DNA of 33,818 bases from an uncultured Bacteroidota bacterium (GTDB lineage: Bacteria > Bacteroidota > Bacteroidia > Bacteroidales > CAIWKO01). Positions 1-8,675 of the stretch are shown one piece after another (position 1 is the stretch's first letter; every line of letters starts with the position of its first letter). The translations under genes and the position numbers were made by a program. The stretch covers positions 1-33,818 of the forward strand of contig CALGYY010000232.1 in NCBI GenBank assembly GCA_937934705.1, read 5' to 3'. The notes under the pieces are model-generated. The model saw only the letters and a list, made by a program, of their open reading frames with translations. It did not search any database and was not told where the DNA came from.

Positions 1-28
1 ATAAGGCCCTGATTTCCAATAAAAAAGA

Positions 29-53
29 GAGGCTGCCCTTTTGAGACAGCCTC
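29..53 (-). terminator. Rho-independent terminator of the first T9SS cargo gene
   Basis: Inverted repeat with arms at 29-37 and 45-53, of the GAGGCTGTC/GGCAGCCTC type with one G-T pair. On the minus strand the hairpin is followed by a run of six T (bases 26-21). It lies just past the stop codon of the leftward gene at 74-1075. Its stem is nearly identical to the terminator at 2334-2359. Confidence 0.8.
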
Positions 54-73
54 CTTCAGTTATCTAAAAAATA

Positions 74-1075
74 TTAGCGGGTAACCATCATCCTCTTAGC
101 AAGACGGTTTGCACCGGCGTTGATGAGGAAATAATAAGTTCCGGCAGCAAATTCAGTAACATCGAGTTCAACATTGTAAACACCGGCGCTCTGAGTGCCG
201 AGGTTCAGTTGCGCAACATTTTGTCCGTTGGTGTTCAGAATGCGAATCACAACGTTCTTAGCATTGCTTTCGAGTTCGTAAGCAAGGGTTACAACATCTG
301 TTGCGGGATTAGGATAGCTGCTCATTTTGAGACCATTGATGAAGTTGCCTTCTTCAACGCTACCAGCGTTCATGTCAACCATTGGCATGATCACGATGTC
401 AGCGTCAAAAGTTCCACTGCCCCAACCTGCAGCTTGCATTGTGTACCAGTCACCATCACTCCACTGTTCCCAAGCGAGTTCAAAACTACCACCGTCACCA
501 TCTAATGAAGAAACGAGACCGATGGAATCGTTAGCAGCATAAACAGCGCTAACATCAATACCAATAGCATAATCATCAGTAACACTAATCGGAGTAGTGA
601 AAATAGCAACATAAGCATCAGCAAGCATAGTTGCTGTATCAATATTACCAACTGTTTCAGTAACTCCACCTAAAACGGTACCGGGGGCATCCTGGCCAGC
701 TCCTGCCAGTGTTGTGCCTGTTCCATCCATATTCCAAACGTTCATTTCAACAACACCCGTTCCAGCGGAAACGACTTTGTCACCAAACCAATAAATGGCA
801 CCTTCGATAGCATAGGGAGTTAAAACAATAAATTGTTCTGCTTTGCACCAGTCACCATATTCGTTGGTTCCAAAAACATAGCCTGATTCATCCTGAACAC
901 CATACTGTGCAAAACCAGTTGCATTGGCCATGTTTCCGGGAAGAAGTGTATCGGTTACCGTTTTGAACATTTCAATGTTCTGGGCAGGCATTTTGATCAT
1001 CTTTCCAACTTCTCTTTGAGCGTAAACACTTACGGCAAAAAGAGTTAAAATGCTTAAAATGTAAAACTTTTTCAT
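74..1075 (-). CDS. T9SS type A sorting domain-containing secreted protein
   Basis: Predicted exported protein of 333 residues, function unknown. Residues 1-20 form a typical signal peptide ending AYAQ-like (VYAQ), so it enters the periplasm by Sec. Residues about 249-333 form a T9SS type A sorting domain: it begins with SYPNPATD (253-260), contains the usual beta-strand pattern with AGTYYF, and ends in the basic RLAKRMMVTR. By family knowledge this domain is cleaved after passage through the T9SS outer-membrane pore. The middle part (about 40-240) is rich in Gly, Asp and aromatic residues and resembles no enzyme I recognise. It is paralogous to the divergent gene at 1260-2312, sharing TDT near residue 41, GY(V/I)FG, EGA(I/L) and a P(M/I)VD segment just before the sorting domain. 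A -7 promoter element lies 33 bases upstream. Confidence 0.9.
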   Translation of the reverse strand: MKKFYILSILTLFAVSVYAQREVGKMIKMPAQNIEMFKTVTDTLLPGNMANATGFAQYGVQDESGYVFGTNEYGDWCKAEQFIVLTPYAIEGAIYWFGDKVVSAGTGVVEMNVWNMDGTGTTLAGAGQDAPGTVLGGVTETVGNIDTATMLADAYVAIFTTPISVTDDYAIGIDVSAVYAANDSIGLVSSLDGDGGSFELAWEQWSDGDWYTMQAAGWGSGTFDADIVIMPMVDMNAGSVEEGNFINGLKMSSYPNPATDVVTLAYELESNAKNVVIRILNTNGQNVAQLNLGTQSAGVYNVELDVTEFAAGTYYFLINAGANRLAKRMMVTR

Positions 1076-1107
1076 AATTTTTTATGATTTTAGTTAATAA
1101 TTTTGCA

Positions 1108-1115
1108 CAAAGATA
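1108..1115 (-). promoter_or_regulatory. Bacteroidota -7 promoter element for the leftward T9SS gene
   Basis: On the minus strand the bases read TATCTTTG, an exact match to TAnnTTTG, the -7 element of the Bacteroidota primary sigma factor. It sits 33 bases before the ATG at 1075. No good -33 TTTG is visible at the usual spacing. Confidence 0.55.
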
Positions 1116-1189
1116 AGATTATTTCAAATTCGCATGCATTTTTTAAGGTTTTTTTTTTTCTTGGCAGAGAACATAGTTATTAAAAAATG

Positions 1190-1219
1190 CTTGTGTATTC
1201 GCAACAATGTTTAAATTTG
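1190..1219 (+). promoter_or_regulatory. Bacteroidota promoter for the rightward T9SS gene
   Basis: TAAATTTG at 1212-1219 matches TAnnTTTG exactly. CTTG at 1190-1193 is one base off the -33 TTTG and lies 18 bases upstream. Transcription would begin near 1226, giving a leader of about 35 bases before the ATG at 1260. Confidence 0.6.
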
Positions 1220-1259
1220 TTCAGGAAAAAATCATTTGTTTAACTTAATTTTTATCATT

Positions 1260-2312
1260 ATGAAGAGAATTACTCTGGTTTTAAGTTTATTGCTGGTGAC
1301 AGCGATTGCTTTCGGGCAAGGCGTTGCATTACAGTCGAACGAGATCGGCGGAAAAATCAAAGCTGACCGTGAAAACATGTCATTTAAAACGCCGACTGAC
1401 ACTGTTTTTATTGATGAATTCTTCGCTGCCCTCACCAATGCCTACAATTATGTTGCCCCGGGCTTCGGATACATCTTTGGCCCCCATTGGGATACAGCCG
1501 GTGTTGCCCGCTCCGTGGAACAGGCACAGGGTTACCTCAACCTGAGCGCCGGTTATGGCGTGGAAGGTGCATTGATCTGGACCAGTATGAAACATACCAA
1601 CGGATCCGGTTCTGACCTTTATGTACGCATCACTCTCAGGAACGGCACCAGCAGTTATACCATCGGTGGAACCCCCTACACGATCGTCCGCCCCGGCGAC
1701 GTTGCACTCGGCAGCGATACCTTGGGCTGGGCTGATATTGATACCTCTTCCAGCGGATGGACCACGGCCATTTTTGATCCCGTGGTTTACATTCCGGCAG
1801 CCACAGACTATTGCATTGTTTACAATGTGAGCGATTTCTATGCAAACGGCGACACCCTCAGCATTATTGGCGGTGATCCGGTTGCTTCAGGCACCTACGG
1901 ACTTGAATACACCTACTACCGCTATCCGAGTCCTGACCTTTGGGCCCAGTTCAGCCACCTCTGGACTTCAGGCGGACAGCCCATCGAAGCGGCTATCGCT
2001 ATTTTCCCGATTGTGGATGAGAATTACGCCAACGTTGGAGATGAAGGTTTCGTGAACTATATGCAGCTTAGCCAGAACTATCCCAATCCTTCAAACGGCA
2101 ACACCACCATCAGCTACGCTATTGAAAACGACGCCACTGTCAGCCTCGAGGTGTTCGACGCCAAAGGCAACAAGGTTTTCGTTTCCGAAGAAGGTAAGAA
2201 AGCTGCAGGCACCTATACCATCAGCCTGGAACAGGATCTGCCCGCAGGGATTTACTACTACTCCCTGATCGCAAACGATCAGAGGCTCACCAAGAAGATG
2301 GTGATTGAATAA
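1260..2312 (+). CDS. T9SS type A sorting domain-containing secreted protein (paralogue of the gene at 74-1075)
   Basis: Predicted exported protein of 350 residues. I chose the ATG at 1260 because it starts a clean signal peptide (MKRITLVLSLLL...AFGQG, residues 1-21); an in-frame TTG at 1236 would add eight unlikely residues. Residues about 268-350 are a T9SS type A sorting domain with SQNYPNPSNG (271-280), LPAGIYYYSL and a final LTKKMVIE. The middle holds motifs shared with the divergent neighbour (TDTV, GYIFG, EGAL, FPIVDEN), so the two genes are diverged copies. No catalytic motif was recognised. The reading frame here looks more GC-rich than its paralogue. Transcription ends at a strong hairpin 22 bases past the stop. 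Confidence 0.92.
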   Translation: MKRITLVLSLLLVTAIAFGQGVALQSNEIGGKIKADRENMSFKTPTDTVFIDEFFAALTNAYNYVAPGFGYIFGPHWDTAGVARSVEQAQGYLNLSAGYGVEGALIWTSMKHTNGSGSDLYVRITLRNGTSSYTIGGTPYTIVRPGDVALGSDTLGWADIDTSSSGWTTAIFDPVVYIPAATDYCIVYNVSDFYANGDTLSIIGGDPVASGTYGLEYTYYRYPSPDLWAQFSHLWTSGGQPIEAAIAIFPIVDENYANVGDEGFVNYMQLSQNYPNPSNGNTTISYAIENDATVSLEVFDAKGNKVFVSEEGKKAAGTYTISLEQDLPAGIYYYSLIANDQRLTKKMVIE

Positions 2313-2333
2313 TAACACCCATCTGCAAAAAAA

Positions 2334-2359
2334 AGAGGCTGCCTCAACAGGCAGCCTCT
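2334..2359. terminator. Bidirectional Rho-independent terminator
   Basis: Perfect 10-bp stem AGAGGCTGCC (2334-2343) and GGCAGCCTCT (2350-2359) with loop TCAACA. T9 follows on the plus strand (2359-2367) and A8 precedes it (2327-2334), so it can end both the rightward T9SS gene and the leftward gene whose stop is at 2379. Confidence 0.92.
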
Positions 2360-2378
2360 TTTTTTTTGCCTTCACTGA

Positions 2379-3029
2379 CTAATTCGTAAAAACATAGCGG
2401 ATGATATTCGCGCCCATCTGCAATGCGCGTGTACGGGTTTCTTCTGAATCTTTGTGAACATCTTTGTCCTCCCAACCGTCACCCAAATCACATTCGTAAG
2501 AATAAAAACACAATAAGCGGCCTTCCCATATCAGACCAAAACCCTGAGGAGGCTTGCCGTCATGCTCATGAATCTTGGGGAGACCATTCGTGAATTTATA
2601 TTTCTGATGATAAATCGGGTGGTTGAAAGGCAATTCAACAAAATCAAGTTCCGGGAAGACCTTCTTCATCTCGCGCCTGATATATTGATCAAGGCCGTAA
2701 TTATCGTCAATATGCAAAAACCCGCCACCAATCAGGTATTCCCGCAGGTTCCCGGCTTCCTGTGCTGAGAACACAACATTTCCATGACCCGTCATATGTA
2801 CCCAGGGATAATTGAACAGATCAGAGCTGCCTACCTCCACAACGGCATATTCAGGCTGAATCAGGGTGCCCATCTGCTGGTTGCAGAAACGGATCAGGTT
2901 ACTCAGTGAAGTCGGGTTGGCATACCAGTCGCCCCCGCCGGAATACTTCAGCAAGGCGAACTGCATTTGCTGGCCCTGTGAGCACACAGACCATGTAAGC
3001 AGTAATGCCGTTATAAACAATTTCCTCAT
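2379..3029 (-). CDS. DUF4159 domain-containing protein
   Basis: Predicted exported protein of 216 residues with a signal peptide (about 1-20, ending QGQ). The rest matches the pattern I associate with DUF4159: an N-terminal LKYSGGGDWYANP (27-39), a central LIGGGFLHIDDNYG (99-112), and a later GLIWEGRLLCFYS (165-177). DUF4159 proteins are predicted to have a glutamine-amidotransferase-like fold, but no activity is known to me. It is the last gene of a leftward run; its ATG lies only three bases after the stop of rsmE, so the two are almost certainly co-transcribed. The run ends at the terminator at 2334-2359. Confidence 0.85.
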   Translation of the reverse strand: MRKLFITALLLTWSVCSQGQQMQFALLKYSGGGDWYANPTSLSNLIRFCNQQMGTLIQPEYAVVEVGSSDLFNYPWVHMTGHGNVVFSAQEAGNLREYLIGGGFLHIDDNYGLDQYIRREMKKVFPELDFVELPFNHPIYHQKYKFTNGLPKIHEHDGKPPQGFGLIWEGRLLCFYSYECDLGDGWEDKDVHKDSEETRTRALQMGANIIRYVFTN

Positions 3030-3032
3030 ATG

Positions 3033-3737
3033 TTACTCATTGATCATTTTAAAAACGGAACAAGCATATATCGCAGCGGTTTCCGTTCTCAAACGCTTGA
3101 AACCAAGGCTCACCGGCTCATATGAACGTTCCCTGGCAAGCTTTATTTCATCCTCAGAGAAATCTCCTTCAGGTCCGATCAGGACCCGGGCATGACTTCC
3201 CCTTGTAAGCAGATCTTTCAGATGCGGCGGGCGATCGTTTCCGCACCAGGCAATGAATTTCCGTCCGCTGAATTCTTCATTTACCAGTGCGTCAAATGAG
3301 CTTTCTTCAGCAATCTCAGGAAGAAAAGGATCCATGGATTGTTTCATCGCTGCAACCAGCAATCGCTCCAGGCGCTCCCGCTGAACCCGTGTACGCTCTG
3401 AATGCCTGCACATCAAGGGGGTGATGGTCTCTACTCCAAGTTCAGTGGCTTTCTCCACCATCCACTCAAAACGGTCGTGGTTTTTGGTTGGGGCAACCGC
3501 AAGATGCAGGGCGGCAGCTCTCTTTAATATTTGCTCACATCTGAGCACCCTGAAAACCGCCAGATGGCCCTCCGTCCCGGCCATTTCAACCTCCGCCTTC
3601 AGTCCCCTCCCGTTGCCCATCCATGCCCGATCGCCCTGTCGCATCCGCATGGATCGCAAACAATGCCGGGATTCTTCCTGGTTCAGGGTGATCCACTCAA
3701 TGTTCAACTCAAGGTCAGGGGAATAGAAGAAATTCAT
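3033..3737 (-). CDS. rsmE: 16S rRNA (uracil(1498)-N(3))-methyltransferase RsmE
   Basis: SPOUT-fold methyltransferase of 234 residues, the usual length for RsmE. By family knowledge it methylates N3 of U1498 in 16S rRNA using S-adenosylmethionine. Residues about 1-70 are the PUA-like RNA-binding part. The trefoil-knot cofactor site is clear: LIGPEGDFSEDEI (186-198) and SLGFKRLRTETAAI (210-223). KNHDRFEWMVEKATELG (85-101) is the family's conserved helix. It lies between the OstA-like gene (12 bases upstream) and the DUF4159 gene (3 bases downstream) in one leftward run. The neighbours do not suggest a special role, so it is probably a passenger housekeeping gene. Confidence 0.95.
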   Translation of the reverse strand: MNFFYSPDLELNIEWITLNQEESRHCLRSMRMRQGDRAWMGNGRGLKAEVEMAGTEGHLAVFRVLRCEQILKRAAALHLAVAPTKNHDRFEWMVEKATELGVETITPLMCRHSERTRVQRERLERLLVAAMKQSMDPFLPEIAEESSFDALVNEEFSGRKFIAWCGNDRPPHLKDLLTRGSHARVLIGPEGDFSEDEIKLARERSYEPVSLGFKRLRTETAAIYACSVFKMINE

Positions 3738-3749
3738 GCCGCAAGAAAT

Positions 3750-5300
3750 TCACCAGATAAATATATCATCTTTATTATATGGTCGCTTATCGGAACGCCA
3801 GAGAAAATCACGGAGAAAACGATCTTTCCCGCTCAGTGCATTTTCAGGATGCAGGGTGCCTGCCGGCTGATCAAGAAAGGTAATGGACGCGATTTTCCCG
3901 TCCTGAAAGCGAATCAGCAGATTGGTTCCGGTGGCCTGGTTCACCCCTATCCGCTGACCGTTATCTTCCCTTAGATAATACAGTGTTTCCGATTTCTCAT
4001 AAACATACACCCGTGCCAGGTGTCCATCTTCGAAAACCGCACGGATATTCACCCCCTTAACCTGGTTATACCGGTTTTCAGCGCTATCGTCAACAGAAAC
4101 AATAAAACTGCTGTTAAACAGAAGCAGGCTTTCGATCTGCCGGTTGGCGGTCTGAATAATGATCGTATCTGCGGTGAGTTGCTTGTCTTCAGACCAGATC
4201 ACGGGATCATAATACATATTGATGGTTGAATCACTCATACGGTAAACCAGCGAATCGCACATTCCCTGCAGGTCATCACGGTAAAACTTCGCCTGATGAA
4301 AGGCGAAAAGCACCCTCGCTTTTCGTTCCGTTGTATCGAAAGTCGCCAGCAGGGTATCGGCATGGAGAAAGAGGCTGTCCGCGCCATCCACCTGAATCAT
4401 CAGGGCATTACCCGTCACGAGACTGTATTGTGCACGCTGTTCATAGCGGGCAAAGGCCCCATGCAAAATGAGATTCTCCTTTTTGTCGGTCAGTACAACA
4501 TTACGGTAGGCCAGACCCAGACCCGTCTTCTGCTCATAATAGATGCTGTCGCCGGCCAGGGTCTGTTCACTGTTTTCCATGTAGGCATTCTGCCTGAATT
4601 CGGAGATGTCGTTCTTCGTATCATACCATCCGCGTTCACAATAAATGAAGTTCTCCTTGCTGACGATGGTGGTGGGACCGAAAAAGGAAGAGCGTTCGGT
4701 TTGCGTATTATACAGGAGGGTATCGCTGTACATCGTATATTCAGGATTTACCAGAACCACGGAATCCTTAAAAAAGAAGTCCTTCTTGCTGCTGTAATAG
4801 TAACCTTTCTTACTGGTAAGTGTATTCTCCAGATCTATGATCTTACCGCCATCGTAATAATGGGCGGTCTTTTTCGGCAGGTCATACTCCAGATGATCCG
4901 TCAGCAGGGTGATCTGGTTATCCACCATCCTGACATTGTTGTGCATCTCAGCTGTTTTCTTGTTGCCGTTATACCTCAGAGAATCTCCGAAAATACTCGT
5001 TGAATCATTCACCTTAATATGCACACGCCCCATGGCCTGAACACTGTTATCGTCGGTGAACATATAAGCAGAGTCGCAATACAGAAGAACATTATCATGT
5101 CTGAAGATGACATTCCCGATGACGCGGTTGACGTTATCGCCGAAACGCACATCATACATCATCTGTTCAGCCTCCAGCAGATCAATTTTTTTGACCTCCT
5201 GCGCCAGACTATTGATACTGCAAAGAAAAAGCAGCAGAAAAGCAGCGGGGAAAGATACTACGGGGACAGAAAATTTTCTGTTGTCCGGTCGGGACTTCAT
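3750..5300 (-). CDS. OstA-like protein (LptA/LptD N-terminal-like)
   Basis: Predicted periplasmic protein of 516 residues. I chose the ATG at 5300, which begins MKSRPDNRKF and a hydrophobic signal segment ending SLAQ; a GTG at 5315 would add five residues. Residues from about 40 onward repeat short beta-strand units such as (N)NVRMVDNQITLLTDHLEY, with recurrent 'DSLxY' and 'G(N)VxxxH' patterns. This is the beta-jellyroll repeat of the OstA/LptA superfamily, which in Gram-negatives forms the bridge carrying lipopolysaccharide to the outer membrane. Bacteroidota have long OstA-like proteins of this size without the LptD barrel. It follows the PepSY-repeat gene (26 bases) and precedes rsmE. A role in envelope lipid transport is inferred from the fold only. 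Confidence 0.85.
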   Translation of the reverse strand: MKSRPDNRKFSVPVVSFPAAFLLLFLCSINSLAQEVKKIDLLEAEQMMYDVRFGDNVNRVIGNVIFRHDNVLLYCDSAYMFTDDNSVQAMGRVHIKVNDSTSIFGDSLRYNGNKKTAEMHNNVRMVDNQITLLTDHLEYDLPKKTAHYYDGGKIIDLENTLTSKKGYYYSSKKDFFFKDSVVLVNPEYTMYSDTLLYNTQTERSSFFGPTTIVSKENFIYCERGWYDTKNDISEFRQNAYMENSEQTLAGDSIYYEQKTGLGLAYRNVVLTDKKENLILHGAFARYEQRAQYSLVTGNALMIQVDGADSLFLHADTLLATFDTTERKARVLFAFHQAKFYRDDLQGMCDSLVYRMSDSTINMYYDPVIWSEDKQLTADTIIIQTANRQIESLLLFNSSFIVSVDDSAENRYNQVKGVNIRAVFEDGHLARVYVYEKSETLYYLREDNGQRIGVNQATGTNLLIRFQDGKIASITFLDQPAGTLHPENALSGKDRFLRDFLWRSDKRPYNKDDIFIW

Positions 5301-5326
5301 CAGAGGCTGAAACACATCCTTGCCCT

Positions 5327-7285
5327 TTATTCTTTCTTTTCAGTCTTGACCAGTTCCCCGTCGAGATCGAACCAAAGATGGGTACTGCTCTTCACGCCTG
5401 ATTTTTTCAGGATGAGGTAATAAACATTCCCGAACTCTTCGTCGGAATTGAAGCTCGCTTGTTCTACTTTGAAATCGGGATAATTATTCTTCAGATAAGT
5501 TTTAATTCCCGAAGGAAGTTCTTTGGGGTCTACTGATTCAGATTCTATCGACCCCCCCTCATTGTTCATGTTAAAGCCGTCATTCCCTTCTTCTCTGACT
5601 TTCTGTTCGGTGGGATCGATTTTTTTGATCAGTTTACCGGCCAGATCAAAGTAAAGCTCAATCTCATACTTGTCGCCCTCTTTCTTGACCGTAACATAGT
5701 AAACATTGGCTTCAAGATCATCGTCATAGAGATAACGGCACTCTTTGATAATATGCTCCCTGAAATTCGTCCGGATGTATGACATAGCATCTGTCGGAAG
5801 TTCTTTTGGATTGATCACCTCATTCACTCCGGTTCCCTTTTCAACCGTCTGATTATCCGCATCTACCGCTTTCAGGAATTCATCGTCCTCTGGGTTCTTG
5901 TTGTCATTGGGGTCATCCACATCCGGCCTTTCCACATTGGTAAATTTCCCGTTACCATCAAAAAATACCTTGGTTACCGGGGGGTTCGGTGTCTTATTGT
6001 TTTTCTCAACCATGTGGATTTCATAGAACTTGATTTTCGGAGCTGATTGCACATATTCTGCTTTTACTGTTTTGTAACGCCTGAACTGATCTTTGAGATA
6101 AGTCAGAATCATGGTATTCAGGGTCAGCGGGTCGAGATCATTACGGAATTCCTTCCAGGTTCCTTCTTCTGCATAAATGCCCTGACATTTGCGGCCGTTC
6201 ATTTCACAGCGAACCACGAAGTCGCGGTTCTCCATTTTATACCAGCTGACATTTGTAGCTTTTTTGTACTTGGAAACAAAGTGGGTTTTGGCATTGGCCG
6301 GCACTTTGGAATCATTCACAGGGTCACCCTCAGTCTTCTTCCGAAGATCTTCAGCGCTGGGCTGGTTGTTTTTGCTGTTCTGGTTTTCAGCCGTCTGATT
6401 GTTCTGCTGGTTGTTCTGGTTCTGTTGGTTGTTCTGGTTCTGATTGGTGTTTTCTGCCTGCTGCTGGTTCTTCACCTCACCGGCATCAATCTTCTTAACG
6501 AGATTGCCGGTAATATCAAAAAACAGGGTCACTTCATCCCTGAATCCCTGTTTCTTCATAATGATGTGATATACCTCACCCATGGTTGCATCGTTCACAA
6601 AATTGGCTTCCTTGATCTGATGCTCAGGATAATTGGCCTTTAGGTAATTGTTAATCGGTGTGGGAAGCTCCTTTTTGTTGAATTTTTCGCCTCCGGAAGC
6701 ATTGGCCTGAGTGTTTGTGTCAGACGCTACCTGATTGTTATTGTTCTCGTTGGTGTTGTTAGTGTTATTGGTGTTATTGACCACCGGATCTTCAAATATC
6801 TCCTGAACAGGCTTATTCTCTTCGGGTTCTACTTTTTTGGTTAGTTTTCCGGTAAGATCGAAATAAAGCTCGCTGGGTTTGGGCTGGCTGATCCCCGACT
6901 TTTTTGCGACAAGCAGGTAATAGGTTTCCCCGTTGCCATCTTTCACAAGTTCAGAAGAAGCCATCATGAAGTCACGGGACTTGTAGTTGTTCTTGAAATA
7001 GGTGGCTATCGGTGAAGGCAACTCCTTTTCAGGAATGGCAAACCTTGACACCAGCCATTTACCATTCGCAGTAAATTCGGCACTACCATCCTGGTCAGCA
7101 ATTTTGAAACGGGCGATGAAGTTTCCTTTTGAAGTTTCCCAGGTGCTGATCACGGCATCAGGATATTTGTACCTGAAGCTGATCACAACATCCTCCGGCA
7201 CATAATCCTCACTGATTTGTTGTGCCAGTGTTAATGCGACGGGAAGCAGGAATAGACAGAGAAAAAGGCAGATTTTTGCTTTCAT
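5327..7285 (-). CDS. Secreted PepSY-like repeat protein with Asn/Gln-rich linkers
   Basis: Predicted exported protein of 652 residues with a signal peptide (1-21, ending LAQ). It contains four similar modules of about 65 residues, each starting KELPxxI/A and ending with a (Y/F)FDxxGxLxKK-type strand: 87-153, 205-267, 494-557 and 588-648. A more divergent copy lies at about 384-452. The pattern of a helix, a 'YYLxxKK' strand and a 'LYFDLTGKL' strand is that of the PepSY-like (formerly DUF2874) family found mainly in Bacteroidota; its ligand is unknown. Residues 170-186 and about 273-307 are extreme Asn/Gln-rich linkers. It is first in the run with the OstA-like gene, rsmE and the DUF4159 gene. 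It has no T9SS sorting domain, so it is probably periplasmic. Confidence 0.8.
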   Translation of the reverse strand: MKAKICLFLCLFLLPVALTLAQQISEDYVPEDVVISFRYKYPDAVISTWETSKGNFIARFKIADQDGSAEFTANGKWLVSRFAIPEKELPSPIATYFKNNYKSRDFMMASSELVKDGNGETYYLLVAKKSGISQPKPSELYFDLTGKLTKKVEPEENKPVQEIFEDPVVNNTNNTNNTNENNNNQVASDTNTQANASGGEKFNKKELPTPINNYLKANYPEHQIKEANFVNDATMGEVYHIIMKKQGFRDEVTLFFDITGNLVKKIDAGEVKNQQQAENTNQNQNNQQNQNNQQNNQTAENQNSKNNQPSAEDLRKKTEGDPVNDSKVPANAKTHFVSKYKKATNVSWYKMENRDFVVRCEMNGRKCQGIYAEEGTWKEFRNDLDPLTLNTMILTYLKDQFRRYKTVKAEYVQSAPKIKFYEIHMVEKNNKTPNPPVTKVFFDGNGKFTNVERPDVDDPNDNKNPEDDEFLKAVDADNQTVEKGTGVNEVINPKELPTDAMSYIRTNFREHIIKECRYLYDDDLEANVYYVTVKKEGDKYEIELYFDLAGKLIKKIDPTEQKVREEGNDGFNMNNEGGSIESESVDPKELPSGIKTYLKNNYPDFKVEQASFNSDEEFGNVYYLILKKSGVKSSTHLWFDLDGELVKTEKKE

Positions 7286-7362
7286 GACCTGGTTCTTATT
7301 GATTTCACAAATACTGTTAAACTCGTTTTTCAGCGAAAAGTTACATTAATTTATTAAGAAGA

Positions 7363-8658
7363 TCACACCTTCAGTTTCACCATTTGCTCCCGGTCGGGCC
7401 CAACAGAAATCATTTGCACAGGGACAGAGGTGTACTTCATAATGTGCTCTGAGTATGCTTTCAGATCGGGGGGGAGGTCTGATTCCCGGCGTATGGCTGT
7501 GGTATCCTGCTTCCATCCTTTGTTTGCGGTAAGGCGGGGGGAGAGCCCATCGCGGTAAATTTCATAAGGCGGATGAAAAATTTCCCTGCCCTGCACCAGA
7601 TAAGCATCAGCGGTATATATACTGTCGAAATCATCCAGGACATCGGCCTTTGTCATAATCAACCGGTCCACCCCGTTGATCAGAACGGCATATTTCAGGG
7701 CGACCAGGTCGAGCCATCCGCAGCGGCGCGGCCGTCCAGTGGTAGCACCGAATTCGTGCCCTTTGGATTGCAGGAGGCGCCCGGTTTCATCAAACAGTTC
7801 AGTGGGGAAAGGACCGCTTCCCACCCTGGTACAGTATGCTTTGAAAATACCATATACGGTTCCGATATGCTTCGGGGCCAGGCCCAGACCTGTGCAAACT
7901 CCACCGCAACTGGTGTTGGATGAAGTAACAAAAGGATAAGACCCGAAATCAATGTCGAGCAGGGTTCCCTGCGCCCCTTCGGCGAGGATCTTCATCCCCT
8001 TGCCGATGCAATCGTTGAGGTAAATCTCAGTATCAGCAAGATCCAAATCACGCAGTTTCATAACGGCATCCCGCCACTGACGGTCAAATTCATCAAAGCT
8101 GATTTTGTCAATGGTGAAATCTCCGGGGGAATAACCCATCATTTTCACCTGATTCAGGTGGGCCGAGGCCAGCTTATCCAGACACTGAGCGAAGTCAGAC
8201 CGCAGGAGATCTCCTATCCTCAGGCCGCTGCGTGAGTACTTGTCGGTATACGCTGGTGCAATCCCTTTCAATGTACTTCCGATCTTTGCATCACCTTTGG
8301 CATGCTCCAGTGCAGCATCCAGCAAGCGGTGCGTAGGAGTGATCAGATGAGCTCTTTTGGAAATGATCAGGTTCCGCGAGGCTCCCGGATGCAGATTTTC
8401 TACTGTTTCCAGTTCCCTGAAAAAAACCAGGGGATCCAGCACAACGCCATTCCCGATCACGTTTTTCTTATCATCATGAAAGATCCCCGAGGGAATAGTG
8501 TGCAAAACCACTTTCTTTCCGTCAAATTCCAGGGTATGACCCGCATTGGGCCCTCCCTGAAAACGGGCGATCACCTGATAGGCAGGACTGAGCGCATCCA
8601 CGATCTTGCCTTTACCTTCATCGCCCCACTGCAAACCCAAAATAACATCAACACTCAT
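7363..8658 (-). CDS. purA: Adenylosuccinate synthase PurA
   Basis: Cytosolic enzyme of 431 residues, normal for the family. It joins IMP and aspartate at the cost of GTP to form adenylosuccinate, the first committed step to AMP. The N-terminal GTP loop GDEGKGK is at 12-18 with the catalytic Asp13, and GGPNAGHT (35-42) supplies the catalytic His41. GAQGTLLDIDFG and the SSNTSCGGVCTGLG segment bind IMP, and TGRPRRCGWLD is the usual late motif. It is the last gene in the order relA/spoT - fur - purA, which from memory is a common arrangement in Bacteroidota. The next step, adenylosuccinate lyase, is encoded at 30276-31616 in this window. Confidence 0.98.
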   Translation of the reverse strand: MSVDVILGLQWGDEGKGKIVDALSPAYQVIARFQGGPNAGHTLEFDGKKVVLHTIPSGIFHDDKKNVIGNGVVLDPLVFFRELETVENLHPGASRNLIISKRAHLITPTHRLLDAALEHAKGDAKIGSTLKGIAPAYTDKYSRSGLRIGDLLRSDFAQCLDKLASAHLNQVKMMGYSPGDFTIDKISFDEFDRQWRDAVMKLRDLDLADTEIYLNDCIGKGMKILAEGAQGTLLDIDFGSYPFVTSSNTSCGGVCTGLGLAPKHIGTVYGIFKAYCTRVGSGPFPTELFDETGRLLQSKGHEFGATTGRPRRCGWLDLVALKYAVLINGVDRLIMTKADVLDDFDSIYTADAYLVQGREIFHPPYEIYRDGLSPRLTANKGWKQDTTAIRRESDLPPDLKAYSEHIMKYTSVPVQMISVGPDREQMVKLKV

Positions 8659-8675
8659 GATTTGTCCCCGAAACT

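Noticed and set aside
4296..5003. Plus-strand open frame of 235 codons
   Set aside because: Antisense to the OstA-like gene; no signal peptide, promoter or recognisable domain.
7468..7474. Run of seven G in purA (and seven C at 5552-5558 in the PepSY gene)
   Set aside because: Frames continue normally through both; short homopolymers in housekeeping genes do not by themselves suggest phase variation.
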